A stretch of DNA of 64,000 nt from the NCBI RefSeq assembly GCF_024138715.1, contig NZ_CP092074.1, forward strand, positions 4,092,001 through 4,156,000. The letters run 5' to 3'. The notes under the pieces were generated by a model, which saw nothing but the letters and a program-made list of their open reading frames with translations, was not told where the DNA came from and did no database searches. The position numbers and the translations under genes were made by a program. Position 1 is the stretch's first letter; each line of letters starts with the position of its first letter. This document shows positions 51,726 through 60,994 of this stretch, piece by piece. Source of the DNA: Emticicia sp. 21SJ11W-3. GTDB taxonomy: Bacteria; Bacteroidota; Bacteroidia; Cytophagales; Spirosomataceae.

Positions 51726-52059
51726 CAGCAGTTAAAATCATGGTAATCCAACTGATTCTATTTGTATAAATACTTAAAAGAATCATTCCTTTATTGTGCT
51801 AGATTATAAATATAAAGATGAACCCCAATACTATAAGATAAAGTTAATTTATACTAATCAAATATTGGCAAAGGTGAACTAATGGTATTTTCTTTGCCCT
51901 CATACTAACAAACTTTGCCGCATACTTTACTCTATCGATGGATATTTTTCACATAGTTATACATTTAATGGCTGTATGTACGAAAGTCAAATTAGAAGTA
52001 TAAAATCCATTATATCAGCATAGAAATAATTAAGAGCTTGTTTAAAAAACTTATATCAA
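51726..52059. other. 334-bp A/T-rich intergenic region
   Basis: No gene, RNA or repeat recognised; several T-rich and A-rich stretches only. Confidence 0.4.
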
Positions 52060-52512
52060 ATGAAAAAACTATTTACAATCCTATTCCTTTCTATCACCAC
52101 CATTGCCTTTGCCCAAACCGACCACGAGCAAATCAAAACTACCATCAATCAGGTGTTTGATGGCATGAGAAAAAACGACACAACGCTTATTCGTCAGGTA
52201 CTTTACCCTTCCTGCTTTCTGAAATCAATAATTAAAGATAAAAACGGAGAAGTAAAGCTACAGGAAGACCCTATCAGCGGCTGGCTGAAGTCTGTAGGAA
52301 CCAAGCGCGAGGGAGTAGTTTTAGACGAAAGACTGACAGCGTACGATATTAAAATTGATGGAGAAATGGCTATGGCCTGGACCCCCTATGAGTTTTATGT
52401 CAACGATAAGTTCAACCATTGCGGTGTAGATGTATTTACTATGATAAAAACCGACAAGGGCTGGAAAATTGCAGGCATTGTAGACACCCGTAGAAAAGAA
52501 AATTGTAAATAG
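52060..52512 (+). CDS. Secreted NTF2-like (SnoaL/DUF4440-type) protein
   Basis: A 150-residue protein with a signal peptide (MKKLFTILFLSITTIAFA-Q) and an NTF2-like cone fold: QIKTTINQVFDGMRKNDTTLIRQVLYPSC, DERLTAYDIKIDGEMAMAWTPYEFYVNDKFNHCGVDVFTMIKTDKGWKIAGIVDTR. The pocket of such proteins can bind small ligands or have enzyme activity; none can be named. Its terminator is a strong convergent hairpin. Confidence 0.86.
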   Translation: MKKLFTILFLSITTIAFAQTDHEQIKTTINQVFDGMRKNDTTLIRQVLYPSCFLKSIIKDKNGEVKLQEDPISGWLKSVGTKREGVVLDERLTAYDIKIDGEMAMAWTPYEFYVNDKFNHCGVDVFTMIKTDKGWKIAGIVDTRRKENCK

Positions 52513-52559
52513 ATAATGCCTGCGTACCAATGAAGATTTGTGCCGCATGAGAATAATTA

Positions 52560-52605
52560 TTTAAAGAACAGACCGCCGTCGCCGATGGAAAGTCTGTTCT
52601 TTAAA
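52560..52605. terminator. Bidirectional terminator (14-bp stem)
   Basis: TTTAAAGAACAGAC (52560-52573) / GTCTGTTCTTTAAA (52592-52605), between convergent genes. The right arm contains the TAA stop of the FMN reductase gene. Confidence 0.88.
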
Positions 52606-53125
52606 ATGCAATCAGTTGCTTTGCCTGGCGTTCCAGAAAATTACGATATACTTCAAACGTAAAATCATCACCATCAAAATGGCTTCTGATACTGCCCAGT
52701 TTCATTCTCAGCCCCAGTACATCGGTACCCATATAGCTCAGTATATCATTCAGATGCCCTAAACCTACCGAATTACCCTGCACGCCTGACGATATACCAA
52801 CCAAAGCAGCCTTTTTATGATTGAAACTGTCAGGATACCGCAGCCCGTCCAGAAAAGTCTTTAATACACCCGGAAAAGAGCCGTTATATTCAGGAACAAT
52901 GAAAACAAATTTCGGGGTTGTATCAACAATTGTCTGAAATTCATTGAAAGAATCGTTGCGGCCGGAGTTATGATATAGCGCCGAAAACGCAAAATCCTCC
53001 GGCAAATCGGCCAGGTCTACCAACCGGGTTTCTGCTCCTAACGAACCTAGTAACTTCTGATAATAGACGCCAACTTTACGGGAAACAGAATTTTTTCGAT
53101 TAGTACCAATGATTATAGCTATCAT
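52601..53125 (-). CDS. NADPH-dependent FMN reductase family protein
   Basis: About 174 residues from the ATG at 53125, which directly begins the flavodoxin-like core (MIAIIIGTNRKNSVSRKV); the frame extends upstream but without protein support. Motifs GTNRKNSVSRKVGVYY (FMN phosphate loop) and VFIVPEYNGSFPGVLKTFLDGL are the family signature, as is KAALVGISSGVQGNSVGLGHL. These small flavoproteins reduce FMN, quinones or azo compounds with NAD(P)H. Divergent from the AlkD-like gene, about 100 bp apart. Confidence 0.9.
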   Translation of the reverse strand: MIAIIIGTNRKNSVSRKVGVYYQKLLGSLGAETRLVDLADLPEDFAFSALYHNSGRNDSFNEFQTIVDTTPKFVFIVPEYNGSFPGVLKTFLDGLRYPDSFNHKKAALVGISSGVQGNSVGLGHLNDILSYMGTDVLGLRMKLGSIRSHFDGDDFTFEVYRNFLERQAKQLIAF

Positions 53126-53227
53126 TTTTAAGGGGATATTTTCATAACAGACCCGGGAATTTAAAACCCGGCCTTGTATGCCATCATATTTTATTATCTT
53201 TAACAAAAAAAATGTCAAATCGTTTCA

Positions 53228-53941
53228 ATGAACGAACTCATTTCAGAATTGCAGGCCATAGCTACGCCCGAGCGGGCAAAAACATCGGCATGGTTCTTTA
53301 AAACCGGTAAGGGTCAATACGGAGAGGGTGATATTTTTATAGGCATTACCACGCCTCAGTTACGGGGCATCTGCAAAAAGTACCAGGCACTTCCATTAAA
53401 TGAAATACAGGTTTTGCTCGATGACCCCATTCACGAATACCGAATGGCCGCGTTGATGATTCTGGTTAACCAGATGAAAAAAGCCAAAGGAGATACAAAG
53501 CGCGTAATTTATGAATTCTATATCAAGAATCTGCACAACATAAATAACTGGGACCTGGTTGATTGTTCAGCACGCGACATTGTGGGGAATTATCTGTTCG
53601 ATAAAGACCGGCGTATTCTATATGATATGGCGCATTCTGCCCACCTCTGGACCCAGCGCGTAGCCATTATAGCCAGCTGGTATTTTATAAACAAGCAACA
53701 GTATGATGATACCCTGCAGATAGCTGAAATACTGCTGCCGCACAAACATGACCTTATACATAAGGCCGTTGGCTGGATGCTGCGGGAAATATGGAAGAAA
53801 GAGTCGGCAGTAGGAAACAGACAAAACAAGGTTGAACTATTTCTTGAAAAGAATATCAGAAATATACCAAGAACCGCACTGAGATACAGTATAGAAAAAA
53901 TGAACGACGAACGCCGGAAATATTTTATGCAACTAAAGTAA
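53228..53941 (+). CDS. AlkD-like DNA alkylation repair protein
   Basis: A 237-residue all-helical HEAT-like protein of the DNA-7-methylguanine glycosylase family. Markers include WFFKTGKGQYGEGDIFIGITTPQLRGI, the catalytic Trp-Asp pair in NINNWDLVDCSA, the histidine/tryptophan motifs LWTQRVAIIASWYFI and HKAVGWMLREI, and the C-terminal RYSIEKM. AlkD removes N3- and N7-alkylated purines without flipping the base. It stands 29 bp before the aminotransferase gene on the same strand and may share its transcript. Confidence 0.93.
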   Translation: MNELISELQAIATPERAKTSAWFFKTGKGQYGEGDIFIGITTPQLRGICKKYQALPLNEIQVLLDDPIHEYRMAALMILVNQMKKAKGDTKRVIYEFYIKNLHNINNWDLVDCSARDIVGNYLFDKDRRILYDMAHSAHLWTQRVAIIASWYFINKQQYDDTLQIAEILLPHKHDLIHKAVGWMLREIWKKESAVGNRQNKVELFLEKNIRNIPRTALRYSIEKMNDERRKYFMQLK

Positions 53942-53970
53942 ATTGACCATATCAATAACACTCCACTTAC

Positions 53971-55233
53971 ATGAACAAACGCCAGTTTATCAAGACCTTT
54001 GCCGCAACGGGTATGTCTCTTCCTGCTTTTGGAAAAAACCTGGACACCGCCCTGAAACGGATAACCTCACAAACACCAGAAGAGGTAGCAGCCAATGAGG
54101 ATTTCTGGGCAGAGGTAAGAAAAGACTATAAATTAAAACCAGACTATATAAACCTGGAGAACGGTTATTATTCTATAGCCCCCCAACCTACCTTGCAGCA
54201 TTTTTTGGGCCATGTGCAGGATGTTAACCTGGAAGGCTCTTATTATATGCGTACACGCCAGTTTGATGATAAGCTTGAACTAAGAAAGAAACTGGCAGCC
54301 ATTGCCGGATGCGCTCATGAAGAACTGGTTATTACCCGTAATACCACTGAGTCGCTGGATACTGTTATTGCCGGAATAGACTGGAAAGTCGGCGATGAAG
54401 CCATCATGGCCGAACAAGACTACGGCGCTATGCTGGATATGTTTAAACTGCAGGCCCGTCGATACGGCATTGTTAATAAAATAGTGTCGGTGCCTAATAA
54501 TCCCGGTTCAGACGAAGAAATTGTTTCTATCTATGAGAAAGCCATTACACCTAAAACCAGGCTGTTGATGATTTGCCACATGATTAATATTACCGGCCAT
54601 ATACTGCCTGTAAAAAAAATATGCGACATGGCACATAGCAAAGGCGTAGAAGTAATGGTTGACGGCGCCCATGCTTTGGCCCACATTAATTATAAAATAA
54701 GCGACCTGGGCTGCGACTACTACGGCAGCAGCCTGCATAAGTGGCTCAGCGTACCCCTTGGTACCGGATTACTTTACGTAAAAAAAGACAAAATTGCCGG
54801 GCTTTGGCAAATGTTTGGAGACATGGGCTATAAAGATGACGACATCAGGAAGCTGAACCATACGGGTACGAATCCGGTACATACTGATTTAACCATTGCT
54901 GATGCCATTACTTATTATGAAAAAATTGGACGCGACCGCAAAGAGGCACGGTTAAGGTTTCTACAAGAGTACTGGACCAGACAGGTAAGACACCTGCCTA
55001 ACATAGTAATGAACACCCCGGCAGAGAGCCATAGAGCCTGTGGTATAGCCAATGTGGGCATTGCTACCATGAAACCTGCCGATATGGCTAAAACACTACT
55101 TACAAAATATAAAATCTGGACGGTGGCCATTGACTCGCCCACTGTAAAAGGCTGCCGGATAACCCCTAATATTTATACAAGTTCTAAGGAGCTGGACACC
55201 TTTGTAAAAGCGTTGAAACAATTAGCAGCATAA
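53971..55233 (+). CDS. Class V aminotransferase family PLP enzyme (isopenicillin N epimerase-like)
   Basis: A 420-residue fold-type I PLP enzyme. Core motifs: INLENGYYSIAPQPTL, ITRNTTESLDTVIAGIDW, MVDGAHALAHINYKI (the aspartate contacts the PLP ring) and the Schiff-base lysine in SSLHKWLSVPLGTG. The N-terminus MNKRQFIKTFAATGMSLPAFG resembles a Tat signal with Lys-Arg in place of Arg-Arg, so export is possible but uncertain; tatC is present at 18530. Members act as cysteine desulfurases, epimerases or aminotransferases; this one is closest to the isopenicillin N epimerase-type group. Confidence 0.88.
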   Translation: MNKRQFIKTFAATGMSLPAFGKNLDTALKRITSQTPEEVAANEDFWAEVRKDYKLKPDYINLENGYYSIAPQPTLQHFLGHVQDVNLEGSYYMRTRQFDDKLELRKKLAAIAGCAHEELVITRNTTESLDTVIAGIDWKVGDEAIMAEQDYGAMLDMFKLQARRYGIVNKIVSVPNNPGSDEEIVSIYEKAITPKTRLLMICHMINITGHILPVKKICDMAHSKGVEVMVDGAHALAHINYKISDLGCDYYGSSLHKWLSVPLGTGLLYVKKDKIAGLWQMFGDMGYKDDDIRKLNHTGTNPVHTDLTIADAITYYEKIGRDRKEARLRFLQEYWTRQVRHLPNIVMNTPAESHRACGIANVGIATMKPADMAKTLLTKYKIWTVAIDSPTVKGCRITPNIYTSSKELDTFVKALKQLAA

Positions 55234-55234
55234 C

Positions 55235-55273
55235 AAGGAATGCCCGCAGGTGTATTATCTACGGGCATTCCTT
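55235..55273. terminator. Bidirectional terminator (12-bp stem)
   Basis: AAGGAATGCCCG (55235-55246) / CGGGCATTCCTT (55262-55273), between convergent genes and 2 bp past the aminotransferase stop. Confidence 0.88.
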
Positions 55274-55289
55274 TTGATAGTTTTTCTGC

Positions 55290-56492
55290 CTAACGGCTTA
55301 TCTTGATTGTTACTTTTGAATCAACTGAGGTTTCTATTTTAGACTGAATGATAATTCTTCTTTGCGGTATGCCCCTTTCAATTAATAATTCTCTGAGGGC
55401 ATAGGCCCGGTACTCGCCCATATTGTCGTCGGCACTCTGCCCGCCACCGGCAATGGTTATGGCAGCAGACGGAGTATTTCTGAGGTACCTGACAATATCA
55501 CTTAGCCCCCCGGCGTACCTTACTTCAGCGCTTCCCCTATCAAAACTCAGCTTCGGAAGCATAATCCAGTTATTGCTTGAGTTGAGTTCTTCGCCTAACA
55601 CGGTGGCTGACTCTTCTGACGAGATAGTTGCTCCTGTTGAAGGCGCAGGTTTGGGTGCTGGCAGTAATGAATCACCCTTCTGCAACAACTGGCCTGGTGA
55701 TACCAGAACAGTATCTTTTACCGGCTGGCTTAGTGCTGAATCTGGCTTTTCAAATACGGTTGTATCTTTTAAAGGTAATTGTTCGGCAGGCAGTGAAGGT
55801 ACCCCCTTTTCTCTGAACTTAAACATATACACCACGCCTGCCCCTAATGCTAAAACCAATAAAAGTAAGAAAATCCAGACCATAGGGCTACCGGATTTAG
55901 TTTCTCTGCTTTCAGTTTTTACTTTTTCTTTACTTTTAGAAGGTTTTTTGCTGCCTGTTTCTTCTTTAGAAACCAGTTTATTAACCAGAATAGGCGGTAT
56001 AGCTATTAGAACGCTTTCTTTTTGCTCTTGTAAAAGTTTTTTCAGACCAGATATCCCCAGGCCTTCCGATTCCACCACCTTACCCAATGCACCAAGCACC
56101 ATAGGCGAAACAAGCCCAAGTAAAGAAGAGGCAGAAGTTTTCCGGATATCGCTCAACGAAGCAATAGTGTCTGAAACAATCTGGCTTTTTCCGCCGTAAA
56201 AATGATTAAAAATATTAGTGCCTACTGAAATCAACAATTGAATTTTCTCCGGGCTGGCAAATAAATCTCCCAAATCATCCAGAATCTCTCCGGTATGCCC
56301 GCCATCTTTCAGCACATCCATTACCTTTCCTGCGTTCTGATCAGTAGTTGTCAGAATAACAACCCCAAAAACGGTTGGCAGCACTTTATCTAAAGCCACA
56401 CTTATGTTCTCGGGGCGCTCTCCCAAAAAAACACTAATCTCTTCAATCTCTGAGCCGGTTAGTTTCTCTTTAATTAATTCGAGTAAATTCAT
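55290..56492 (-). CDS. DUF937-OmpA fusion protein
   Basis: A 400-residue protein with an N-terminal DUF937/YidB-like helical domain (about 1-175, LLELIKEKLTGSEIEEISVFLGE, DTIASLSDIRKTSASSLLGLVSPMVLGALGK). A Lys/Ser-rich linker, one transmembrane helix (about 203-225, WIFLLLLVLALGAGVVYMF), a Pro/Ser-rich periplasmic spacer and a C-terminal OmpA-like peptidoglycan-binding domain (about 290-400, LSFDRGSAEVRYAGGLSDIV, ADDNMGEYRAYALRELLIERGI) follow. It would tether the inner membrane to peptidoglycan with a cytoplasmic helical domain. A minus-strand TAATTTTG box lies at 56517-56524. Confidence 0.87.
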   Translation of the reverse strand: MNLLELIKEKLTGSEIEEISVFLGERPENISVALDKVLPTVFGVVILTTTDQNAGKVMDVLKDGGHTGEILDDLGDLFASPEKIQLLISVGTNIFNHFYGGKSQIVSDTIASLSDIRKTSASSLLGLVSPMVLGALGKVVESEGLGISGLKKLLQEQKESVLIAIPPILVNKLVSKEETGSKKPSKSKEKVKTESRETKSGSPMVWIFLLLLVLALGAGVVYMFKFREKGVPSLPAEQLPLKDTTVFEKPDSALSQPVKDTVLVSPGQLLQKGDSLLPAPKPAPSTGATISSEESATVLGEELNSSNNWIMLPKLSFDRGSAEVRYAGGLSDIVRYLRNTPSAAITIAGGGQSADDNMGEYRAYALRELLIERGIPQRRIIIQSKIETSVDSKVTIKISR

Positions 56493-56516
56493 ATATCAAA
56501 TCACGTGGCTATTGAA

Positions 56517-56524
56517 CAAAATTA
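56517..56524 (-). promoter_or_regulatory. -7 box of the DUF937-OmpA gene
   Basis: TAATTTTG on the minus strand, 25 bp before the ATG at 56492. Confidence 0.45.
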
Positions 56525-56813
56525 GGGACGGGTACAAATTACATTAAAATTCGCAAAAACTATGCCCAAAATAAAATGCCTCTTAAAAATGGGCATTTAT
56601 ACCTGTCAAATACTACTTCATGGGCTTAAGCCTATTTTTAGCCGACAAGAACTAAAAAAACAAGGCCGGTTACCAAAAAATAAGGCTGATAAACCGCCAA
56701 ATATTATCATTCAAAAATATAATATAATCATTCAAAGAATTTTAGGTTTCAATTGGCTGATAATCATGCAATTATAATTTATATAATATAATTTTGCTAC
56801 GAAAATCAAACTT
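56525..56813. other. A/T-rich intergenic region between divergent genes
   Basis: About 290 bp between the DUF937-OmpA and CBM48 genes with only promoter-like boxes at its two ends; nothing else recognised. Confidence 0.4.
56789..56796 (+). promoter_or_regulatory. -7 box of the CBM48 protein gene
   Basis: TAATTTTG, with an expected start near 56804. It favours the ATG at 56823 over that at 56814. Confidence 0.4.
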
Positions 56814-56822
56814 ATGCATATC

Positions 56823-57128
56823 ATGTCAATTGTAAAACAATTTTCAAAAACCAAATCAGTTTGCAAAGTAACGTTCACGCTACCTTCTGAAGTTGTAAAT
56901 AACGCAAAGAAAGTAGCACTGGTAGGTGAGTTTAACGATTGGAACTCAACCGCCAATTTGTTAAAGAAACAGAAAGACGGACAATATAAAACTTCACTTG
57001 AGTTACCTTTAGGCGCAGAATTTCAGTTCCGCTATTTATTAGATGGCTCTGAATGGCTAAACGACGAGGCCGCAGACAAGTATGTCAGCAACGAATTTAC
57101 AACTCAAAATTGTGTAGTGGTATTGTAA
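56823..57128 (+). CDS. Isoamylase early-set (CBM48-like) glycogen-binding domain protein
   Basis: A 101-residue single-domain protein from the ATG at 56823 (56814 is also in frame). It is a CBM48/AMPK-beta-like sandwich: CKVTFTLPSEVVNNAKKVALVGEFNDWN, the family signature with W that stacks on sugar, then GQYKTSLELPLGAEFQFRYLLDG and the DGSEWLNDEAADKY end. Stand-alone copies occur across Bacteroidota, possibly binding glycogen or acting as adaptors. No glycogen enzyme is adjacent. Confidence 0.9.
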   Translation: MSIVKQFSKTKSVCKVTFTLPSEVVNNAKKVALVGEFNDWNSTANLLKKQKDGQYKTSLELPLGAEFQFRYLLDGSEWLNDEAADKYVSNEFTTQNCVVVL

Positions 57129-57143
57129 TGCCAACCTGGTAAC

Positions 57144-57181
57144 ATAAAAATAGCCCAGGCTTTCGTCCGGGCTATTTTTAT
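57144..57181. terminator. Bidirectional terminator
   Basis: ATAAAAATAGCCC / GGGCTATTTTTAT with inner GG/CC pairing and a short loop, between convergent genes. Confidence 0.85.
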
Positions 57182-57191
57182 GTGTTTCTTT

Positions 57192-57482
57192 TCAAAGTGA
57201 CTCATAGTCTAACTCCAGAAACTCTTCAACATTACTATGCCAGTGCTGGTCTACAAAAGCTATATGAGCAGGGTGAGTGGTGTACTGCTCATAAACCTGT
57301 GTATCGGCAAAATCCATAAACAAACCGTACTGATAATTGCTGTGCTTTCCGGTTTGTTTGTAGCAAACAAAGTTCTGCACACCTTCAATAGCCGTCAGTT
57401 TCCTGACCTCATCAAAAAACAACTGTTCTTCCTCTGAACCCACCGGGTGCTTTAACTTAAAAACAACTGAATGTCTTATCAT
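57192..57482 (-). CDS. Dabb (stress-responsive alpha/beta barrel) protein
   Basis: A 96-residue ferredoxin-like dimeric barrel protein: MIRHSVVFKLKHPVGSEEEQLFFDEVRKL, the motif YQYGLFMDFADTQVYEQYTTHPAHIAFVDQHW and end of the domain. Family members are small dimeric stress proteins, and some act as cyclases or monooxygenases. The specific role is unknown. It lies 37 bp downstream of the ThuA gene on the same strand, perhaps in one transcript. Confidence 0.9.
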   Translation of the reverse strand: MIRHSVVFKLKHPVGSEEEQLFFDEVRKLTAIEGVQNFVCYKQTGKHSNYQYGLFMDFADTQVYEQYTTHPAHIAFVDQHWHSNVEEFLELDYESL

Positions 57483-57519
57483 TATGTTAATTTCTTAAAT
57501 TGTGTATTTACATATAACC

Positions 57520-60500
57520 TTAATTGAATCTGAGTGTTTTAAACTTAATCAGATTATCGCTTGGTTTATCTGACTTCACTGCTATAATATACAGGTCTCT
57601 GAAGCCGTCAACCGGCTTATCAAGCTTACTTTCTACCCATTTCATTTTACCCCAGCCTTGTGTTGGCTCAAAGGTAGTGCGGGCAATAACTGGCCCCGCC
57701 ACTGAGTTTTCTCTGACCTCTATCACACCTGACTTATCTTGCGAGGCATACTCAAAAGCAATGGTATTAATATTGGTAAGGTCAATATTTTTAAAAACCA
57801 GATAAGCCTTAGATGCCCCCTGGCGTAATTCTCCCCAGTCAAACACAAAACCCGGGTGTCGGTCTGCATCCATGGCACGTAGTTCATGGTAGCGCAGGCG
57901 CACCACATCTTCTGCTTTTTCTGGTTTGCTGCCGGCTGTGCCGTTATCAATATAAGATGCCTTAATGGTATAGTAACCAGTGGTTTTGTTTTCCTGATGC
58001 TCTTTTAAGGCTATGCTACCCGTTGTTGCTATAGGCTTGAAGTTTTTGTTCGGGTCATTAATGGCCAGAATATACTTTACCATTTCGTCGGCGTCCTGTG
58101 CCGATAACTGCGGGTGTGCACTCATTACGTGTGTGCTGCCCCAGCTGCCACCGCCACCATCAATAATTTTCTTCGACAAGGTTTTGATAGTCTTGTTGTC
58201 GCCATTACCATATTTTTTAGATATAGCCAGAAACGATGGCCCAACCGAGGTTTTATCAAGCGTATGGCAGGCTTTACAGTCGCTGGCATCAACCAGTGTT
58301 TTGCCCAGAGAGCCCAGTTCAACTTTAGAATCTGACTTGCTAACATCCACAGGCTGGTACGGATTCGGATAATAGTTGTACTCTACTTTACGTTTTTTGG
58401 CATTAATTACTTTATCTTCTGCATCATTGACCGAGACGGCATATTCAAACGGCTGGTTGTCCCAATAAAATGCCTTATTCTTTTTGGCATTGATTTTTAC
58501 AACCGGCACACCATTGCCCACCCTTACCGCAAGCGTATCGGTTGCTGTTTTTCCGGCAAGGTCTTTTACCAGAAATACAACCTTGTAATTACCACTTTTA
58601 GTAAAGGTATGCACAAACATAGGTTTATCGCCCTCTTGTTTTGCTCCGTTGATATACCACTCATTAGACAGTTTATCATCAAAATCCAAATCAGTTCCTC
58701 TACCCGAAAATCGCAGTTTTAAAGGTGCTTTGCCGGCCCATTCCTTATACTGAGGCATTTCTCTTATTTCTGAAGTAATGAACGATTCTCTTTGTTTTTT
58801 GGCCATCATTAAAGTATCAACAATTGAGGCAGTGGCCAGAGGCGCGCGGTTATCGTAGTTATATTCAATCTTTACCAGCCGGGCATCTTTGTTATCAGCG
58901 CCATAAACTGAGCCGTACTCCAGCACATACATAATGCCGTCTTTGCTGAAAGCCAAATCAATAGGCCTTCTGAAATCGCCTTTGGTAGGCATAAAAGCTT
59001 CCGTTTTTACATAGTTTTCGTCTTTGTCTAATCTTGTAGCCAGCATCCAGTTACGCATCCAGTCGAAAATAAACAGCGCACCGTCATAATACCTGGGTAT
59101 TTTGTTTTTGTTGGCTGATGCTTCATTAAACGTATAAAACTCTCCTGCCATGGCACTTCGGCCACCGGTTCCTAATTCCGGAAATTCCGGAGAAAGTGCA
59201 TACGGGTACCAAATCATAGGTGGTGTTGCGGGCGGCAGCTCTTTCAAGCCCGTATTGTTGGGCGAATTATTAACCGGTTTGGCAGGATTATAATGAGGGC
59301 CGGGTTTATTGGCGGTAAAATCCCATTCAGAATAGGCGTAATTGTTACCGACAAAGTAAGGCCAGCCGAAATTGCCTGGTTTTTTAGCCTGATTAAACTC
59401 ATCATAGCCTCTTGGGCCTCTCGGGCTGTCTTCTCCTGCATCAGGGCCAATTTCACCCCAGTAAATAGTGCCTGTTTTGGGGTTAATGGCTATGCGGTAA
59501 GGATTCCGGCAACCCATGGCATAAATCTCGGGCAGTGTATTGGGTTCCCCCGGTTTAAACAAATTACCAGCAGGAATAGTGTAGGTGCCATCCGGCAGTG
59601 GATGAATACGCAGGATTTTCCCCTTATAATCGTTGGTGTTTGCCGCTGAACGCTGCGCATCCATCGGGTAATATTCAGCGCCACTGCGTTCATCTAAAGG
59701 GGCATAGCCATTAGATGGGAAAGGCGTGGTGCCATCGCCGGTAGAAAGAATCAGATTTTTATCTTTATCAAATGCCAGCGAGCCCCCATGATGCGAACCG
59801 CTGTTAATTTGAACCGGCACGCGTAATAATATTTTTTCAGAGGTTAAATCGATTTCATCTTTTGCTGAAAGCTTGAATCTCGACAGATTAAAATAGATGG
59901 GCTCTCCCTCAATTGGCGGAGAGTAATACAGGTACAACCAGCGGTTGGTATCAAAATCGGGGTCAAGGGTAATACCTATTACGCCCGTACCGCCTTTCAT
60001 TACCACCGGAAAACGGTGTATGAGTTTAAATTGATTGGTTTGGGTATTAAACACCGACAGATTACCGGCCAATTCAGTAAAATACACCTTACCATCGTTC
60101 GATACCGCCAGTTCCATCGGGTTGTTCAGGTCATTTACCAGAACAGTTTTTTCAAACCGGTTTTCTTCAGGCATGGTTACCGAATAGGCCTTTTCATAGT
60201 CTAGTGGCTTGCTGCCACCCATGGCAAAAGTTATACCCCCCAAAAGATGTTTCAGAAACAATGGTTCAGAGAAACTCTCGTCGGTATGCCCGCCACCTGT
60301 ATAGAACGAGCGGCCGCCGTCAAACTCATGATACCAGGCCATCGGGTGGTTGCCCCCGTTAGTACCGCCATCATAGGTGCTTTCGTCCAGATACGCCAGC
60401 GGTTTAATACCTCTGAATATTGACTTATAATTATACCATTCGTCGGTTCTATCCCATTTATCTGGCAAATGCGTTGTTGAAATATGTGTTTTATCAGTTA

Positions 60501-60960
60501 CCAGAACGGTGGCTTTGCGTACATTAGAGTTGTTGGGGTGGCTCTCAAAATAAGCGCCTACCAGTTGCCCGTACCACGGCCATTCGTATTCGGTATCAGC
60601 AGCGGCGTGGATACCCACAAACCCGCCACCCGACTGAATATACCTTTCAAAGGCTGCTTGTTGCTCGTTATTTAATACATTACCTGTGGTAGAATTAAAA
60701 ATAACGGCACTGTATTTTTTCAGATTGGCATCGTTGAAATCATCCGAGTTCTCAGATATATCAACACTGAAGTTATTCTCAACACCCAGTTTTTTGATAG
60801 CTTCTTTACCAAAAGGAATGCTTGAGTGACGCCAGCCTTTAGTTTTTGAAAAAACTAAAACTCTTTTTTGCTGAGCAGTTACTTCATGACTAACCATTAC
60901 CGAAAACAGGACAACCACTGCCCAAAGACAGAAACAAAAGCTTTTTACAGGTTTTTTCAT
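57520..60960 (-). CDS. ThuA / PQQ-dependent sugar dehydrogenase / PKD / cytochrome c multidomain protein
   Basis: A 1146-residue exported protein (signal near residue 29). Order: ThuA domain (about 33-240, VLVFSKTKGWRHSSIP, GGGFVGIHAAADTEYEWPWYG), a sorbosone-type PQQ-dehydrogenase propeller (about 265-715, GVIGITLDPDFDTNRWLYLYYS, SHHGGSLAFDKDKNLILSTGDG, AMGCRNPYRIAI), a PKD domain (about 745-830), a class I cytochrome c (haem motif CKACH at 895-899 with a later His/Met region HVMSAHPQLS) and a C-terminal CBM6-like region. Sugars would be oxidised by PQQ and the electrons passed to the attached haem. ThuA proteins act in trehalose-type or keto-sugar catabolism, so periplasmic keto-sugar use is plausible. 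Confidence 0.9.
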   Translation of the reverse strand: MKKPVKSFCFCLWAVVVLFSVMVSHEVTAQQKRVLVFSKTKGWRHSSIPFGKEAIKKLGVENNFSVDISENSDDFNDANLKKYSAVIFNSTTGNVLNNEQQAAFERYIQSGGGFVGIHAAADTEYEWPWYGQLVGAYFESHPNNSNVRKATVLVTDKTHISTTHLPDKWDRTDEWYNYKSIFRGIKPLAYLDESTYDGGTNGGNHPMAWYHEFDGGRSFYTGGGHTDESFSEPLFLKHLLGGITFAMGGSKPLDYEKAYSVTMPEENRFEKTVLVNDLNNPMELAVSNDGKVYFTELAGNLSVFNTQTNQFKLIHRFPVVMKGGTGVIGITLDPDFDTNRWLYLYYSPPIEGEPIYFNLSRFKLSAKDEIDLTSEKILLRVPVQINSGSHHGGSLAFDKDKNLILSTGDGTTPFPSNGYAPLDERSGAEYYPMDAQRSAANTNDYKGKILRIHPLPDGTYTIPAGNLFKPGEPNTLPEIYAMGCRNPYRIAINPKTGTIYWGEIGPDAGEDSPRGPRGYDEFNQAKKPGNFGWPYFVGNNYAYSEWDFTANKPGPHYNPAKPVNNSPNNTGLKELPPATPPMIWYPYALSPEFPELGTGGRSAMAGEFYTFNEASANKNKIPRYYDGALFIFDWMRNWMLATRLDKDENYVKTEAFMPTKGDFRRPIDLAFSKDGIMYVLEYGSVYGADNKDARLVKIEYNYDNRAPLATASIVDTLMMAKKQRESFITSEIREMPQYKEWAGKAPLKLRFSGRGTDLDFDDKLSNEWYINGAKQEGDKPMFVHTFTKSGNYKVVFLVKDLAGKTATDTLAVRVGNGVPVVKINAKKNKAFYWDNQPFEYAVSVNDAEDKVINAKKRKVEYNYYPNPYQPVDVSKSDSKVELGSLGKTLVDASDCKACHTLDKTSVGPSFLAISKKYGNGDNKTIKTLSKKIIDGGGGSWGSTHVMSAHPQLSAQDADEMVKYILAINDPNKNFKPIATTGSIALKEHQENKTTGYYTIKASYIDNGTAGSKPEKAEDVVRLRYHELRAMDADRHPGFVFDWGELRQGASKAYLVFKNIDLTNINTIAFEYASQDKSGVIEVRENSVAGPVIARTTFEPTQGWGKMKWVESKLDKPVDGFRDLYIIAVKSDKPSDNLIKFKTLRFN

Positions 60961-60986
60961 AGTTTGGAGGTTAAATAGATAGAAAC

Positions 60987-60994
60987 CAAATATA
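60987..60994 (-). promoter_or_regulatory. -7 box of the ThuA/dehydrogenase gene
   Basis: TATATTTG on the minus strand, 26 bp before the ATG at 60960. Confidence 0.5.
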
